Positions 42,708 to 51,717 of a DNA stretch of 64,000 nt are shown here, one piece after another. The notes under the pieces are model-generated. The model was not told the origin of the DNA and did no database searches. It worked only from the letters and a program-made list of their open reading frames with translations. The translations under genes and the position numbers were made by a program. How positions within the stretch are numbered: the first letter of the stretch is position 1; each line of letters begins with the position of its first letter. Source of the stretch: JALYNX01 sp963724825 (lineage in GTDB: Bacteria > Actinomycetota > Acidimicrobiia > Spongiisociales > ZC4RG35); assembly GCA_963724825.1 (NCBI GenBank), contig CAVRWT010000004.1, positions 62,001 through 126,000 on the forward strand. The letters run 5' to 3'.

Positions 42708-43841
42708 CTAGGTGGAATTAGTCGTTGCCTCATGGTTGGCGCGCCGCCAGCGGAGATAGGCCTCGACAAACGGGGCCACATCGCCATCGAGGACGCCCTG
42801 GATGTTCCCGACCTCTTCGTCGGTCCGCAGGTCCTTCACCATTTGATAGGGCTGCATCACGTAGCTGCGGATCTGACGGCCCCAGGCGGCCTCCCCTTTG
42901 TCCCCGCGGATCTCGTTGAGATGATCGATTCTCTCCTGACGGGCGAGCTGGGCCAGCTTGGACTGGAGCATCGCCATGGCCCTGGCCTTGTTCTGGAGCT
43001 GTGATCTCTCGTTCTGGCATTGGACGACGATCCCGGTCGGAATGTGGGTGATCCGGACCGCAGAGTCCGTCTTGTTCACGTGCTGGCCTCCGGCGCCCTG
43101 CGAGCGATAGGTATCGATTCGAATGTCGTCCTCGTCGACCTCGACCTTTGCCTGATCGCCCAGGTCGGGAACCACGTCGACGCCGGCGAATGAGGTCTGA
43201 CGCCTGGCGTTGGCATCGAAGGGGCTGATCCTCACCAGTCGGTGGACCCCGCGCTCGCTTTCGAGCGTCCCATAGGCGCGGTCGCCCCTGACGGTGAAGG
43301 TGGCGGACTTGATGCCTGCCTCCTCACCCTCCGTCACCTCTTCCACTGTCACCGAGAAGCCGGAGTCAGTCAGGAATCGCTGATACATCCGGGCCAGCAT
43401 GTCGGCCCAGTCCTGGGCGTCCACTCCCCCGGCGCCGGCGTGGACACTGAGGATGGCGTCCTCTTCGTCGTACTCGTCGAAGAAGAGGGATTCGAGCTCG
43501 AGCTTGTCCAGATCGGCTGACACCTCCCCGAGCTCGGCGACGGCCTCGTCACGCGACGCCGGATCCTCAGCCTCCTGAGCCATGTCGAGCAGCACCTCTG
43601 CGTCGTCGAGCTTCGCCGAAAGCCCGCCGATCAGGTCGAAGAGTGCCTCATAGCGAGCGAGTCGACGGCTGACGGTGCGCGCCCGGTCGGGATCCTCCCA
43701 AAGGGCTGGAGCTGCGGCTTCCTCGCGGAGGTCGTCGAGCTCCTTCTCCTTGGTGTCGAGATCCAGGAATCGGCGCGCCTCGACGAGACGCTGCCGAAGA
43801 TCGGCGACGATCTGCTTCGGATCGGTGGATTCCATGCTCAT
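42708..43841 (-). CDS. prfB: Peptide chain release factor 2
   Basis: RF2 terminates translation at UGA and UAA. ATG 43841 is chosen because the family N-terminus begins right after it; the longer frame upstream is the antisense end of other sequence. The recognition motif S-P-F (R-I-S-P-F-D) and the hydrolysis motif G-A-G-G-Q-H-V-N are present, with the C-terminal tail normal. The +1 programmed frameshift and in-frame UGA known from many prfB genes are absent here. It lies between secA and ftsE on the same strand. Confidence 0.96.
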   Translation of the reverse strand: MSMESTDPKQIVADLRQRLVEARRFLDLDTKEKELDDLREEAAAPALWEDPDRARTVSRRLARYEALFDLIGGLSAKLDDAEVLLDMAQEAEDPASRDEAVAELGEVSADLDKLELESLFFDEYDEEDAILSVHAGAGGVDAQDWADMLARMYQRFLTDSGFSVTVEEVTEGEEAGIKSATFTVRGDRAYGTLESERGVHRLVRISPFDANARRQTSFAGVDVVPDLGDQAKVEVDEDDIRIDTYRSQGAGGQHVNKTDSAVRITHIPTGIVVQCQNERSQLQNKARAMAMLQSKLAQLARQERIDHLNEIRGDKGEAAWGRQIRSYVMQPYQMVKDLRTDEEVGNIQGVLDGDVAPFVEAYLRWRRANHEATTNST

Positions 43842-43876
43842 ACGGTGAACGGTTAACGGTGCACGGTCAACGGGTA
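43842..43876. repeat. Heptad-phased intergenic repeat (d)
   Basis: Words ACGGTGA, ACGGTTA, ACGGTGC, ACGGTCA and ACGGGTA fill the whole gap between the secA stop and the prfB start with an exact 7-base period. Confidence 0.75.
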
Positions 43877-43879
43877 TCG

Positions 43880-46489
43880 CTAGGCGGCGCCGTGGCAGCG
43901 CTTGTACTTCTTGCCCGAGCCACAGGGACAGGGGTCGTTGCGCCCGACCTTGTCCGAGGTGGCCTGGGCTACCGGGCCGCCGGTGCTGAGCGGCTCCACT
44001 CTCTGCGGCTCGCTTCTCGGCTTGGAGAGCTCGACATGGAACAGGTACTTGACGGCATCTCGCTTCACCGAGTCGACCATCTCCGTGAACATGTCGTAGG
44101 CCTCCCGCTGGTACTCGGAGAGGGGGTCGCGCTGACCCATCGCCCGCAATCCGATCCCGGCGCGGAGGTAGTCCATCTCGGAGAGATGCTCCCGCCACTT
44201 GTTGTCGATGACCGAGAGCATCACCGAGCGTTCGACCTGGCGGAGGACGTCGGAACCGAGATCCTCCTCACGCTGTTCGTAGGCCTTCACACCCTGATCG
44301 ACCGCATACTCCACGACGTCGTCGACGCTTGGCGAGTCCTCGAAACTCGACCGGTCGATGGACGCCGGGTAGTACTGGCTCAGTTCAAGGCGCAACGCCT
44401 CCCAGTCCCACTCATTGCGAGGGATCTCGGGGCTGATCGCAGTCTCGACCGTCTCGGCGACCACAGTCTCGATCCAATCACCGATCAGATCGTCTCCAGC
44501 CGTGCCCTCGAGAATCGACCTCCGCCACTCATAGATCACCTCGCGCTGGCGATTCATGACCTCGTCGTACTTCAGGACGTTCTTGCGGATCTCGAAGTTC
44601 TGTGACTCGACCTGGCGCTGGGCACGCTCGATCGCCTTGCTCACCATCTTGGCTTCGATGGGCTGGTCCTCAGGGAGCTTCAGCCGCTCCATCACGCCGG
44701 TGACCCATTCCCCCTGGAAGCGGCGCATGAGATCGTCCTCGAGGGACAGGAAGAATCTGGACTCGCCAGGGTCCCCCTGACGGCCCGACCGACCACGCAG
44801 CTGATTGTCGATCCGCCGCGACTCGTGTCGCTCGGTCCCCACCACGTAGAGCCCACCGGCGCCGATCACCTTCTCTTTGTCGGGGACGATCTGGAGGTCG
44901 AACTCATCGGTCAGCTTCTTCTCGAGATCGGCATAGGAGGGATCGTCAGTGCCGATGCCGCGGCGCTTCAGCTCGGTTCGGGCCATGCCTTCGGGGTTGC
45001 CGCCGAGCATGATGTCGACACCACGACCGGCCATATTGGTCGCCACCGTGACCGCGCCGGGACGCCCTGCCTGGGCGATGATGTCCGCCTCTCGGGCATG
45101 CTGCTTGGCGTTGAGCACCTCGTGCTTGATGCCCCGCTTCTCGAGCAGTCGCGAGAGCTTCTCCGACTTCTCGATCGACACCGTGCCCAAGAGCACCGGC
45201 TGACCGATGGCGTTGCGCTCGGCCACGTCGTCCACCACCGCTTCGAACTTGCCGTCCTCGCCCTTGTACACCAGGTCGCCCTCGTCGGCTCGATCGACCG
45301 GGGCGTTGGTCGGGATCGCGATCACCTCGAGGTTGTAGATCTGGGCTAGCTCAGCGGCCTCGGTCTCGGCGGTTCCGGTCATCCCTGCCAGCTTCTCGTA
45401 GAGCCGGAAATAGTTTTGGAGGGTGATGGTGGCGAGAGTTTGGTTTTCCTCCTTGACCGCAACGCCTTCCTTGGCCTCGATCGCCTGGTGAAGGCCTTCG
45501 GAATAGCGCCGGCCCTCGAGGACCCGGCCTGTGAACTCGTCGACGATCTTCACTTCGCCGTGGTCGATCAGATAGTCGACGTCACGGAGGTAGAGCTCTT
45601 TGGCTTTGAGGGCGGCTTCCAGGTGGTGGACAAAGTCAACAGCCGCGTGGTCGAAGAGGTTCTCCACCCCGAGCATCTGCTCGACGAGGGTCACACCCTC
45701 CTCGGTGGTCAGAACCTGGCGCTTGCGCTCATCTACCTGATAGTCACGGTCCTTCTGAAGCCGATTGGCGAGCTTGGCGAAGTCCCGATACCACCTGGCG
45801 CTGTCAGAGACCCTGCCCGAAATGATCAGCGGGGTTCGAGCCTCGTCGATGAGGATCGAGTCCACCTCGTCGACGATCGCATAGGGATGCCCGCGCTGGA
45901 CACGGTCCACAGCCCGCATCGCCATGTTGTCGCGGAGATAGTCGAAGCCGAGCTCGTTGTTGGTCCCGTAGGTGATGTCCGAGGCGTAGGCGGGCTGGCG
46001 CTCGGCGGGGCTCATCGAAGTTTGGATGAGGCCGACGGTTAGGCCCAGGAAACGGTGGATGGCACCCATCCAGTCGGCGTCACGGGATGCCAGGTAATCG
46101 TTGACCGTCACCATGTGCACGCCCTTGCCGTTCAGTGCGTTGAGATAGGCAGGCATGGTCGAGACGAGGGTCTTGCCCTCTCCGGTCTTCATCTCGGCCA
46201 CCATCCCCTTGTGGAGGGCCGCAGCCCCAACGACCTGCACGTCATAGTGACGCTGGCCGAGCACTCGTTTGGCGGCTTCCCGAACCACGGCGAACGCCTC
46301 GGCCTCGATGTCTTCGAGAGAGGCACCCGATTCGAGGCGCTTCCTGAATTCAGATGTCTTTGCTTTGAGCTCTTCGTCGGTCAGGGTTTCGAAGACGGGC
46401 TCCAGCTGGTTCACGGCAGTGGTGATCCCCTGGAACTCTCTGAGCGTCTTGCCCTCCCCGGCACGAAGAACCTTGGAGAGAATTGGCAT
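43880..46489 (-). CDS. secA: Protein translocase ATPase SecA
   Basis: SecA drives protein export through SecYEG. The 869-residue protein has Walker A G-E-G-K-T-L near residue 100, D-E-V-D-S-I-L-I-D-E-A-R-T-P (DEAD-type Walker B with preprotein-binding region), A-G-R-G-V-D-I-M-L-G-G-N, and the terminal zinc motif C-P-C-G-S-G-K-K-Y-K-R-C-H. The zinc tail marks the housekeeping SecA1 type. It would export the signal-peptide proteins seen in this window. Confidence 0.97.
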   Translation of the reverse strand: MPILSKVLRAGEGKTLREFQGITTAVNQLEPVFETLTDEELKAKTSEFRKRLESGASLEDIEAEAFAVVREAAKRVLGQRHYDVQVVGAAALHKGMVAEMKTGEGKTLVSTMPAYLNALNGKGVHMVTVNDYLASRDADWMGAIHRFLGLTVGLIQTSMSPAERQPAYASDITYGTNNELGFDYLRDNMAMRAVDRVQRGHPYAIVDEVDSILIDEARTPLIISGRVSDSARWYRDFAKLANRLQKDRDYQVDERKRQVLTTEEGVTLVEQMLGVENLFDHAAVDFVHHLEAALKAKELYLRDVDYLIDHGEVKIVDEFTGRVLEGRRYSEGLHQAIEAKEGVAVKEENQTLATITLQNYFRLYEKLAGMTGTAETEAAELAQIYNLEVIAIPTNAPVDRADEGDLVYKGEDGKFEAVVDDVAERNAIGQPVLLGTVSIEKSEKLSRLLEKRGIKHEVLNAKQHAREADIIAQAGRPGAVTVATNMAGRGVDIMLGGNPEGMARTELKRRGIGTDDPSYADLEKKLTDEFDLQIVPDKEKVIGAGGLYVVGTERHESRRIDNQLRGRSGRQGDPGESRFFLSLEDDLMRRFQGEWVTGVMERLKLPEDQPIEAKMVSKAIERAQRQVESQNFEIRKNVLKYDEVMNRQREVIYEWRRSILEGTAGDDLIGDWIETVVAETVETAISPEIPRNEWDWEALRLELSQYYPASIDRSSFEDSPSVDDVVEYAVDQGVKAYEQREEDLGSDVLRQVERSVMLSVIDNKWREHLSEMDYLRAGIGLRAMGQRDPLSEYQREAYDMFTEMVDSVKRDAVKYLFHVELSKPRSEPQRVEPLSTGGPVAQATSDKVGRNDPCPCGSGKKYKRCHGAA

Positions 46490-46505
46490 TAGGGACTCAT
46501 GTTAC

Positions 46506-46529
46506 AAGTGGGTGCGATTTGACCCACTT
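46506..46529. promoter_or_regulatory. Inverted repeat upstream of secA
   Basis: AAGTGGGT/ACCCACTT, a perfect 8-bp inverted repeat with an 8-base spacer, lies 17 bases before the secA ATG and just after the NarL-type regulator stop. It could be an operator or a weak terminator; there is no T-run. Confidence 0.35.
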
Positions 46530-46541
46530 CGCGAACCGCGG

Positions 46542-47192
46542 TCAACGGACCTGGATCAGGCCCTCCCGCTGCGCCCAGGTGACGGCCTCGAATCGAGATC
46601 GAAGGCCAAGCTTGTCGAGGACGTTGCGAACGTGATTGCGGACGGTGTTCTCGGAGATGAACAGCTCTTCGGCGATCTCTCTGGAGGTCTTGCCATTTCC
46701 GACCAGGCCGAGGATCTCGAGCTCCCTTCCGGTGAGCTCGGGGACGCGAGCACTCATCATCCCGCTGTGCTTGAGCAAGTCCCTCAAAGCGGTGAAGAGC
46801 TTGCCGCCCATCGCTGGAGAAACGGCGGCCCCTCCGTCGATCACGTCGTGCATGGCAGCGACGAGTCGGGGCAACGGCGTGTCCTTGGTCAGGTATCCCG
46901 AGGCCCCGGCCTTCACCGCGGCGAGCAAGTCTTCTGCGGACTCGCTGGAGGTCAGAAGGACGACCTTGGTGCGGGGGCTTGCCTTGATGATGGTGCCGAC
47001 CACTTCGAGACCTGACATCCCCGGCATCAGAAGGTCGAGCATCACGAGGTCTGGCTGATGCTCTCGGGTGATGTCGATGCCCTTCATGGCGTCGGCCGCC
47101 ACGGCTTTCACGTCAAAGCCCTCTTGTGCGAAGGCGGCGCGTAGCGCCTCGCGAAAGAGCTCGGCGTCGTCGACTATGACTACGGATGACAT
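46542..47192 (-). CDS. NarL/FixJ-type response regulator
   Basis: This 216-residue regulator has a receiver domain with V-D-D-A-E-L near residue 7, phosphorylated Asp in V-M-L-D-L-L-M-P-G-M-S-G, V-V-L-L-T-S-S and L-T-K-D-T-P, and a C-terminal LuxR-type HTH (L-T-G-R-E-L-E-I-L-G-L-V, then S-E-N-T-V-R-N-H-V-R-N-V-L). No sensor kinase is adjacent. Its target may be nearby, but the sequence does not show it. Confidence 0.92.
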   Translation of the reverse strand: MSSVVIVDDAELFREALRAAFAQEGFDVKAVAADAMKGIDITREHQPDLVMLDLLMPGMSGLEVVGTIIKASPRTKVVLLTSSESAEDLLAAVKAGASGYLTKDTPLPRLVAAMHDVIDGGAAVSPAMGGKLFTALRDLLKHSGMMSARVPELTGRELEILGLVGNGKTSREIAEELFISENTVRNHVRNVLDKLGLRSRFEAVTWAQREGLIQVR

Positions 47193-47222
47193 TCTTGGTG
47201 TTACCTGGCTATTGGCAAAAGT

Positions 47223-47807
47223 TCAGATCTGACCACGTTTCGGTGCCAGGAGACTAGACACCGGGGGCGCCGCATTGGCACACACCGCCAACGCCACTCT
47301 CTCGGCGCCGAGCAAACCGATCGCCGCCTCGAGAGTCCTCCCGGTGGTGACCACATCGTCAACCAACAAGACACCGCCCGCGGGGACCTCGGTCATCCGG
47401 AACGGCGCAACTGGTCTCGAGTGGTCGCCTCCTGCACGTCTCGGGGTATGTATCGGCGCCAAAAGTGATTTGATAACCGGAACCCTGATCGATCTGGCGA
47501 GTCTTTCGGCGAGCACCACCGCTGGGTCGACGCCGTACTGCAACTGACGGCTCCACACCCGGGGCACAGGAACGATCGGGAGTCTGGGCACCACGTCCTT
47601 GAGGACCGAAGCCACCACGTCGGCGTAGGCCGTCAGACCCCGATATTTGAGCTGGTGCACCAGAGTGCGGGCCGGCCCCGAATGCTCGAACGCCGCCACC
47701 AAACGCACGCCACCGCTCAACACACGATCTGGAGCGGGGCGCATCAGGCCCCGACATGGCTCGCAGAGAATCCCCCTGGTCGCCGCAAAGCAAGCCTGAC
47801 AAAGCAT
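47223..47807 (-). CDS. ComF family phosphoribosyltransferase-like protein
   Basis: ComF-type proteins combine an N-terminal zinc finger (C-Q-A-C and C-E-P-C) with a phosphoribosyltransferase fold (V-L-L-V-D-D-V-V-T-T-G-R-T, the PRPP motif). ATG 47807 is preferred because zinc-finger homology begins there; the frame runs on to 47912 without family similarity. That ATG lies inside a perfect 16-bp inverted repeat. Some members act in DNA uptake, but most actinomycetotal ones are uncharacterised. Length is about 194 residues. Confidence 0.82.
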   Translation of the reverse strand: MLCQACFAATRGILCEPCRGLMRPAPDRVLSGGVRLVAAFEHSGPARTLVHQLKYRGLTAYADVVASVLKDVVPRLPIVPVPRVWSRQLQYGVDPAVVLAERLARSIRVPVIKSLLAPIHTPRRAGGDHSRPVAPFRMTEVPAGGVLLVDDVVTTGRTLEAAIGLLGAERVALAVCANAAPPVSSLLAPKRGQI

Positions 47808-47838
47808 TTCCGCCAACCCTATGGGTTGGCGGAAATGC
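47804..47838. promoter_or_regulatory. Perfect 16-bp inverted repeat covering the comF start
   Basis: GCATTTCCGCCAACCC and its exact reverse complement are separated by three bases. The 3' arm on the minus strand contains the comF ATG and the GGCGGA that would serve as ribosome-binding site, so the hairpin would close the start, while as DNA it is a strong operator candidate. Confidence 0.6.
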
Positions 47839-47849
47839 GTGATAGGTGT

Positions 47850-47891
47850 TCGGTTCTCGGTTCTCTGTAACTGATTACTGAATACCGAATA
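47850..47891. repeat. Heptad-phased intergenic repeat (e)
   Basis: Six words (TCGGTTC, TCGGTTC, TCTGTAA, CTGATTA, CTGAATA, CCGAATA) lie between sahH and comF with a 7-base period and stepwise drift between neighbours. Confidence 0.7.
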
Positions 47892-47893
47892 CC

Positions 47894-49141
47894 TCACGTT
47901 CCCTCGCGCCACCCCGCGAGATAGGAGATCTGCTCATCGGTCAGGGTTTCGAGACCACCGCCGAGGTGCTCCAGCTTGATGCGGGCCACCTCCTGGTCGA
48001 TCTCGGGAGGCAGGGTGTGGATGATCGGCTCCAGCTTGTCCTGATTTAGGACCAGGAACTCGGCGGCCAGCGCCTGATTGGCGAAGCTCATGTCCATCAC
48101 ATCGGCGGGATGACCTTCGGCGGCGCCGAGGTTGACCAGACGGCCCTCGGCGGCCACCAGAAGACGGCGCCCGTCGGCCAGTTCGAACTCCTCGAGGTTG
48201 TCGCGAATCTCCCGTCTTGCCACCGATTTCCGGGCCAGGGCATCGAGCTCGATCTCGATGTCGAAATGTCCGGCATTGGCCAGGATCGCCCCGTCCTTCA
48301 TCAGATCGAAGTGATGGCTGCGCAAGACGTGCTTGTTCCCGGTGACGGTCACGAAGATGTCCCCTTCCCGGGCGGCGTCGTCGGATGTCATGACGCGGTA
48401 CCCGTCCATCGCCGCGGTCAATGCCCGGACCGGGTTGACCTCGACGACGATGACATTGGCGCCCAGTCCATCGGCCCGACGCGCAACGCCGCGTCCGCAG
48501 TCGCCGTAGCCGATCACCACGAAGGTAGAGCCGGCCAACAGGACGTTGGTTGCCCGGATGATCCCGTCGAGAGCCGACTGGCCGGTCCCGTAGTGGTTGT
48601 CGAAGAGGTGCTTTGTCGCCGATTCGTTGACCGCCACCACCGGGACCCGAAGTGTCCCGTCAGCCGACATGGCGCGTAGACGGATGACTCCAGTGGTGGT
48701 CTCCTCGGTGGATCCGATCACCTCGATATCCCGCCGATCGGTGTGAAGGATGGTGGCCAGATCTGCTCCGTCGTCCATCGTGACCGCCGGCGCATGGTCG
48801 AGCACGGCGTTGATGTGCTTGTAGTAGGTGTCCGCGTCCTCGCCTCTGATGGCAAATACCGAGATTCCCTCGGCCACCAGCGCTGCTGCCACATCGTCCT
48901 GGGTCGACAGCGGGTTCGAGGCGCAAAGGATCGGCTCCGCGCCGCCGTCGCGCAACGCGAGCATCAGGTTGGCCGTCTCCGCAGTCACATGGAGGCAAGC
49001 GGCCACCACATGGCCCTGGAGCGGGGTTTCCTTGGCAAACCGCTCCCGGATGGTCGCCAGCACCGGCATTCGCCTGCCAGCCCAGGCGATTCGCCTCGCG
49101 CCGTGGTCGGCGAGATCGGGGTTTGCGATGTCGTAATTCAT
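47894..49141 (-). CDS. ahcY: Adenosylhomocysteinase
   Basis: This enzyme splits S-adenosylhomocysteine to adenosine and homocysteine, keeping the methyl cycle moving. The 415-residue protein has L-H-V-T-A-E-T-A-N-L, substrate-site S-T-E-E-T-T-T-G, N-E-S-A-T-K-H-L-F-D-N, the NAD-binding V-I-G-Y-G-D-C-G-R-G and N-A-G-H-F-D-I-E-I. It is the shorter form lacking the insertion of the eukaryotic-type enzyme. It lies one base from the isomerase gene upstream. Confidence 0.96.
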   Translation of the reverse strand: MNYDIANPDLADHGARRIAWAGRRMPVLATIRERFAKETPLQGHVVAACLHVTAETANLMLALRDGGAEPILCASNPLSTQDDVAAALVAEGISVFAIRGEDADTYYKHINAVLDHAPAVTMDDGADLATILHTDRRDIEVIGSTEETTTGVIRLRAMSADGTLRVPVVAVNESATKHLFDNHYGTGQSALDGIIRATNVLLAGSTFVVIGYGDCGRGVARRADGLGANVIVVEVNPVRALTAAMDGYRVMTSDDAAREGDIFVTVTGNKHVLRSHHFDLMKDGAILANAGHFDIEIELDALARKSVARREIRDNLEEFELADGRRLLVAAEGRLVNLGAAEGHPADVMDMSFANQALAAEFLVLNQDKLEPIIHTLPPEIDQEVARIKLEHLGGGLETLTDEQISYLAGWREGT

Positions 49142-49142
49142 T

Positions 49143-50144
49143 TCATACCTCGGTCAGGAGTTTCTTCAGCTTTTCGATCGTGTCCACGGGAACCGGGTCG
49201 ACACCGGCGGTCTCAGCCAGGAAAAGCGAGACCAAATCGCCGACGACCACCAACGACACCAATCGAGCGAGAGGAGTGTCGCCTTCTGCTGCCACTTCGG
49301 CAACCCAGGGAACCGCCGCTTCGGTGAGGGCCCGAGAATGGGCCAGCCGATCGCTGACCCTTGGGTGATCCGCGCTCTCTGTAAGAGCCACGATCCCGAG
49401 CGACTCCTTGGTCACTTGGGGCATTGCCTCCCACCCCACGATCTCGTTGTGATCGAGCTCGGGTAGGACCGACCACCACGCCGGAGTCTTCGCGTTCTCA
49501 TTTATCTGGGTCTTCCACCGTTGCGCCACCGCGCCGCTGATCGGACCCCCTCCGTAGATGATCGGAATCCGTCCTGAGAGCCCCTCCGACACGCTGGTTG
49601 CCAGCGCCCAGGTCGAGCTCCCCTCGCTCGTTGCCCGGTCGGCTGCGTCGGCGGCCTCCAGCAATGCTGAGCCCTGATCCGGGATGACGCCGGCGGCCGA
49701 CGCCACACGGGCCACGGCTCCGAATAGATAACCCACGGCTGCTCGAGGCTGAATCCCACCTGGAACAGCAATGCTCGGCCAGCCCTTCTCGGCGGTGATC
49801 CGACCCAGTTCGCCGCCGGCAGTAAGCGTGACAACGGGGAGGGCACTCTCGACCGCGGACTTCACGACATCGAGGGTTTCCTCGGTGTTGCCAGAGAACG
49901 AGATCGCGATCAGCAGTGGCTTCCGCGCCTGGGCCCAGCCCGGGATCGGTCCGTATCCCTTGTGCACGGAGACTCTTCCCACTCCGGGTGCGGCGAGCGC
50001 CGCAGCGAAGTCGCCGGCAATGCCCGACCCTCCCATGCCGGCGATCAGGACATCTGAGCTGGGCGGAACCGCCGGCAACTCCACCTCCGCGGCCCACCGA
50101 AGCTGGGCGCCGAGACTTCGAATCTGATCGATCATGTCAGGCAT
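49143..50144 (-). CDS. SIS-domain phosphoglucose/phosphomannose isomerase-like protein
   Basis: This 333-residue protein of the bifunctional PGI/PMI family has a SIS domain with G-M-G-G-S-G-I-A-G-D near residue 34, A-I-S-F-S-G-N-T-E-E-T, and a second half with P-E-L-D-H-N-E-I-V-G-W. Actinomycetotal homologues next to manB are thought to supply mannose-6-phosphate or similar. Its start overlaps the small Trm112-like gene and its neighbours, so it shares the manB operon. Confidence 0.88.
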   Translation of the reverse strand: MPDMIDQIRSLGAQLRWAAEVELPAVPPSSDVLIAGMGGSGIAGDFAAALAAPGVGRVSVHKGYGPIPGWAQARKPLLIAISFSGNTEETLDVVKSAVESALPVVTLTAGGELGRITAEKGWPSIAVPGGIQPRAAVGYLFGAVARVASAAGVIPDQGSALLEAADAADRATSEGSSTWALATSVSEGLSGRIPIIYGGGPISGAVAQRWKTQINENAKTPAWWSVLPELDHNEIVGWEAMPQVTKESLGIVALTESADHPRVSDRLAHSRALTEAAVPWVAEVAAEGDTPLARLVSLVVVGDLVSLFLAETAGVDPVPVDTIEKLKKLLTEV

Positions 50145-50316
50145 CAGGGCCTCCTTCGGCCTCTTCGATGAGCATCACCGGGATGCCGTCCCGCACCGGG
50201 TATCGACGGCCGCACTCGGTGCAAACCAGGCGCGAGGCCGCCTCGTCTTGGTCGAGATCCGAGTGGTCGACCGGGCACACCAGGATCTCGGCGAGGCCGG
50301 GGTCTATCAAGCTCAT
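50137..50316 (-). CDS. Trm112/UPF0434-type small zinc protein
   Basis: This 59-residue protein has the UPF0434/Trm112 layout: L-A-E-I-L-V-C-P-V-D-H, L-V-C-T-E-C-G-R-R-Y-P-V-R-D-G-I-P-V-M-L. Usual members have two Cys pairs; here the first reads C-P-V-D, so one Cys is lost. It overlaps manB (ATGA) and the isomerase by eight bases. In Actinomycetota this small gene is a regular companion of manB. Function there is unknown. Confidence 0.85.
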   Translation of the reverse strand: MSLIDPGLAEILVCPVDHSDLDQDEAASRLVCTECGRRYPVRDGIPVMLIEEAEGGPDA

Positions 50317-51665
50317 GTCACTTCCTCAACAAGTCGTTCGATCTCGTTCACGAGTTTCGCAACCGAGTCGGCGTCGGGAGCCTCCACATTCAACCGGAGC
50401 AAAGGCTCGGTGTTCGAAGCTCGCAGATTGAACCAGGCCCATCCCAGGTCGACGCTCAGCCCGTCGAGTCGATCCTGACCGGCCGCGGAATATGTCTTCG
50501 CAGCAACCTCAATCGATGCCTGGGGGTCACGCACCGTGAGATTGATTTCCCCTGAGGCCGCGTACCTCTCGACATCGCGCCTGAGCTCGGAAAGGGGTCG
50601 ACCGTCCTCACTCATGACCCGCATCAGGATCAGCATCGCCAGCATTCCCGAGTCGGCGTTGAAGTTGTCACGGAAGTAGTAATGGCCGCTGTGCTCCCCA
50701 CCGAAGACGGCGCCGGATTCGGCCATGACCTGCTTGATGTAGCTGTGACCAACCCTGGTCCTGATCGCTCGCCCTCCAGCCTCGGCGATTATCTCGGGGA
50801 CTGCTCGAGAGGTGATGAGGTTGTGGATGATCGGGGCCCCGGGATGGCGTTTCAGCATCCACCTGGCGATGAGCGCGGTGACTGTGCTCCCACTGAGGGC
50901 CCGCGCCGCATCGTCGATGAAGAAGGCCCTATCGGCATCGCCGTCGAAGGCGACGCCCAGATGGTGGCCGCCGTCAGCAACTTTTGCGATGAGGTCCTCG
51001 AGGTTCTCGGGTTGGATCGGATCGGCCGGGTGATTGGGGAAAGTCCCGTCAGGCTCCAGATAGAGACCGTCCAATTCCGAATCGAGCCTGGCGAATACCC
51101 GGGAAACCGTGATGCCCGCCATGCCATTGCCGCCATCGACGGCAACACGCATATGTCCTATCGACGATGGCTCGACTATCGAGAGGAGATGGTCGACATA
51201 GGCGTCGACCGCCGCCACGGTGGCGACGCTCCCCTGTGTCGTCGTCGGAGACTCGAACCCCGACAACACGAGATCCCTGATGTCATTGAGCCCGGTGTCC
51301 GCCCCTACTGGAGCCGCCATCTCACGGCATAGTTTGAGCCCGTTGTACTCGGCGGGGTTGTGCGAGGCCGTGATGATCGCCCCGGGCATCACGTTGGCAC
51401 CGGAGTAGTAGTAGACGAGGTCGGTGGGGACCTCTCCAAGGTCGACGACGTCGGCACCGGCTCCGGTGATCCCGGCCACCAGTCCTTCGAACAACTCCTG
51501 GGAAGAGACACGGCAGTCACGGCCCACCGCCACGACCTCGGCGCCGACTACCGAAACGAATGCCGCGCCGGCCCTACGAAACAGATCTGGGGTCAACTCT
51601 CCGTTATCGGTTCGACCGCGTATGTCATAGGCCTTGAAGACGACTTGGGGATCCATCGGGACCAT
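50313..51665 (-). CDS. manB: Phosphomannomutase/phosphoglucomutase
   Basis: This enzyme interconverts hexose 1- and 6-phosphates for GDP-mannose or glucose-1-phosphate supply. The 450-residue alpha-phosphohexomutase has I-T-A-S-H-N-P-A-E-Y-N-G near residue 100 with the phosphoserine, the metal loop D-G-D-A-D-R, G-E-H-S-G-H-Y and R-A-S-N-T-E-P-L near the end. It heads the manB-Trm112-isomerase-ahcY chain. GT2 starts divergently 52 bases away, with an inverted repeat between them. Confidence 0.95.
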   Translation of the reverse strand: MVPMDPQVVFKAYDIRGRTDNGELTPDLFRRAGAAFVSVVGAEVVAVGRDCRVSSQELFEGLVAGITGAGADVVDLGEVPTDLVYYYSGANVMPGAIITASHNPAEYNGLKLCREMAAPVGADTGLNDIRDLVLSGFESPTTTQGSVATVAAVDAYVDHLLSIVEPSSIGHMRVAVDGGNGMAGITVSRVFARLDSELDGLYLEPDGTFPNHPADPIQPENLEDLIAKVADGGHHLGVAFDGDADRAFFIDDAARALSGSTVTALIARWMLKRHPGAPIIHNLITSRAVPEIIAEAGGRAIRTRVGHSYIKQVMAESGAVFGGEHSGHYYFRDNFNADSGMLAMLILMRVMSEDGRPLSELRRDVERYAASGEINLTVRDPQASIEVAAKTYSAAGQDRLDGLSVDLGWAWFNLRASNTEPLLRLNVEAPDADSVAKLVNEIERLVEEVT

Positions 51666-51666
51666 C

Positions 51667-51707
51667 GAGTGTAGGGGTGGGTCTATTGCTCACCGATTCC
51701 TACACTC
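51667..51707. promoter_or_regulatory. Inverted repeat between manB and glycosyltransferase
   Basis: GAGTGTAGG and CCTACACTC form a perfect 9-bp inverted repeat 23 bases apart in the 52-base gap between divergent manB and the glycosyltransferase gene. It is a candidate operator for both; no -10/-35 pair can be fixed. Confidence 0.4.
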
Positions 51708-51717
51708 GCCCACTCCG

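Noticed and set aside
42708..43841. Programmed +1 frameshift in prfB
   Set aside because: The RF2 frame is continuous from 43841 with no in-frame TGA, so no such site is present.
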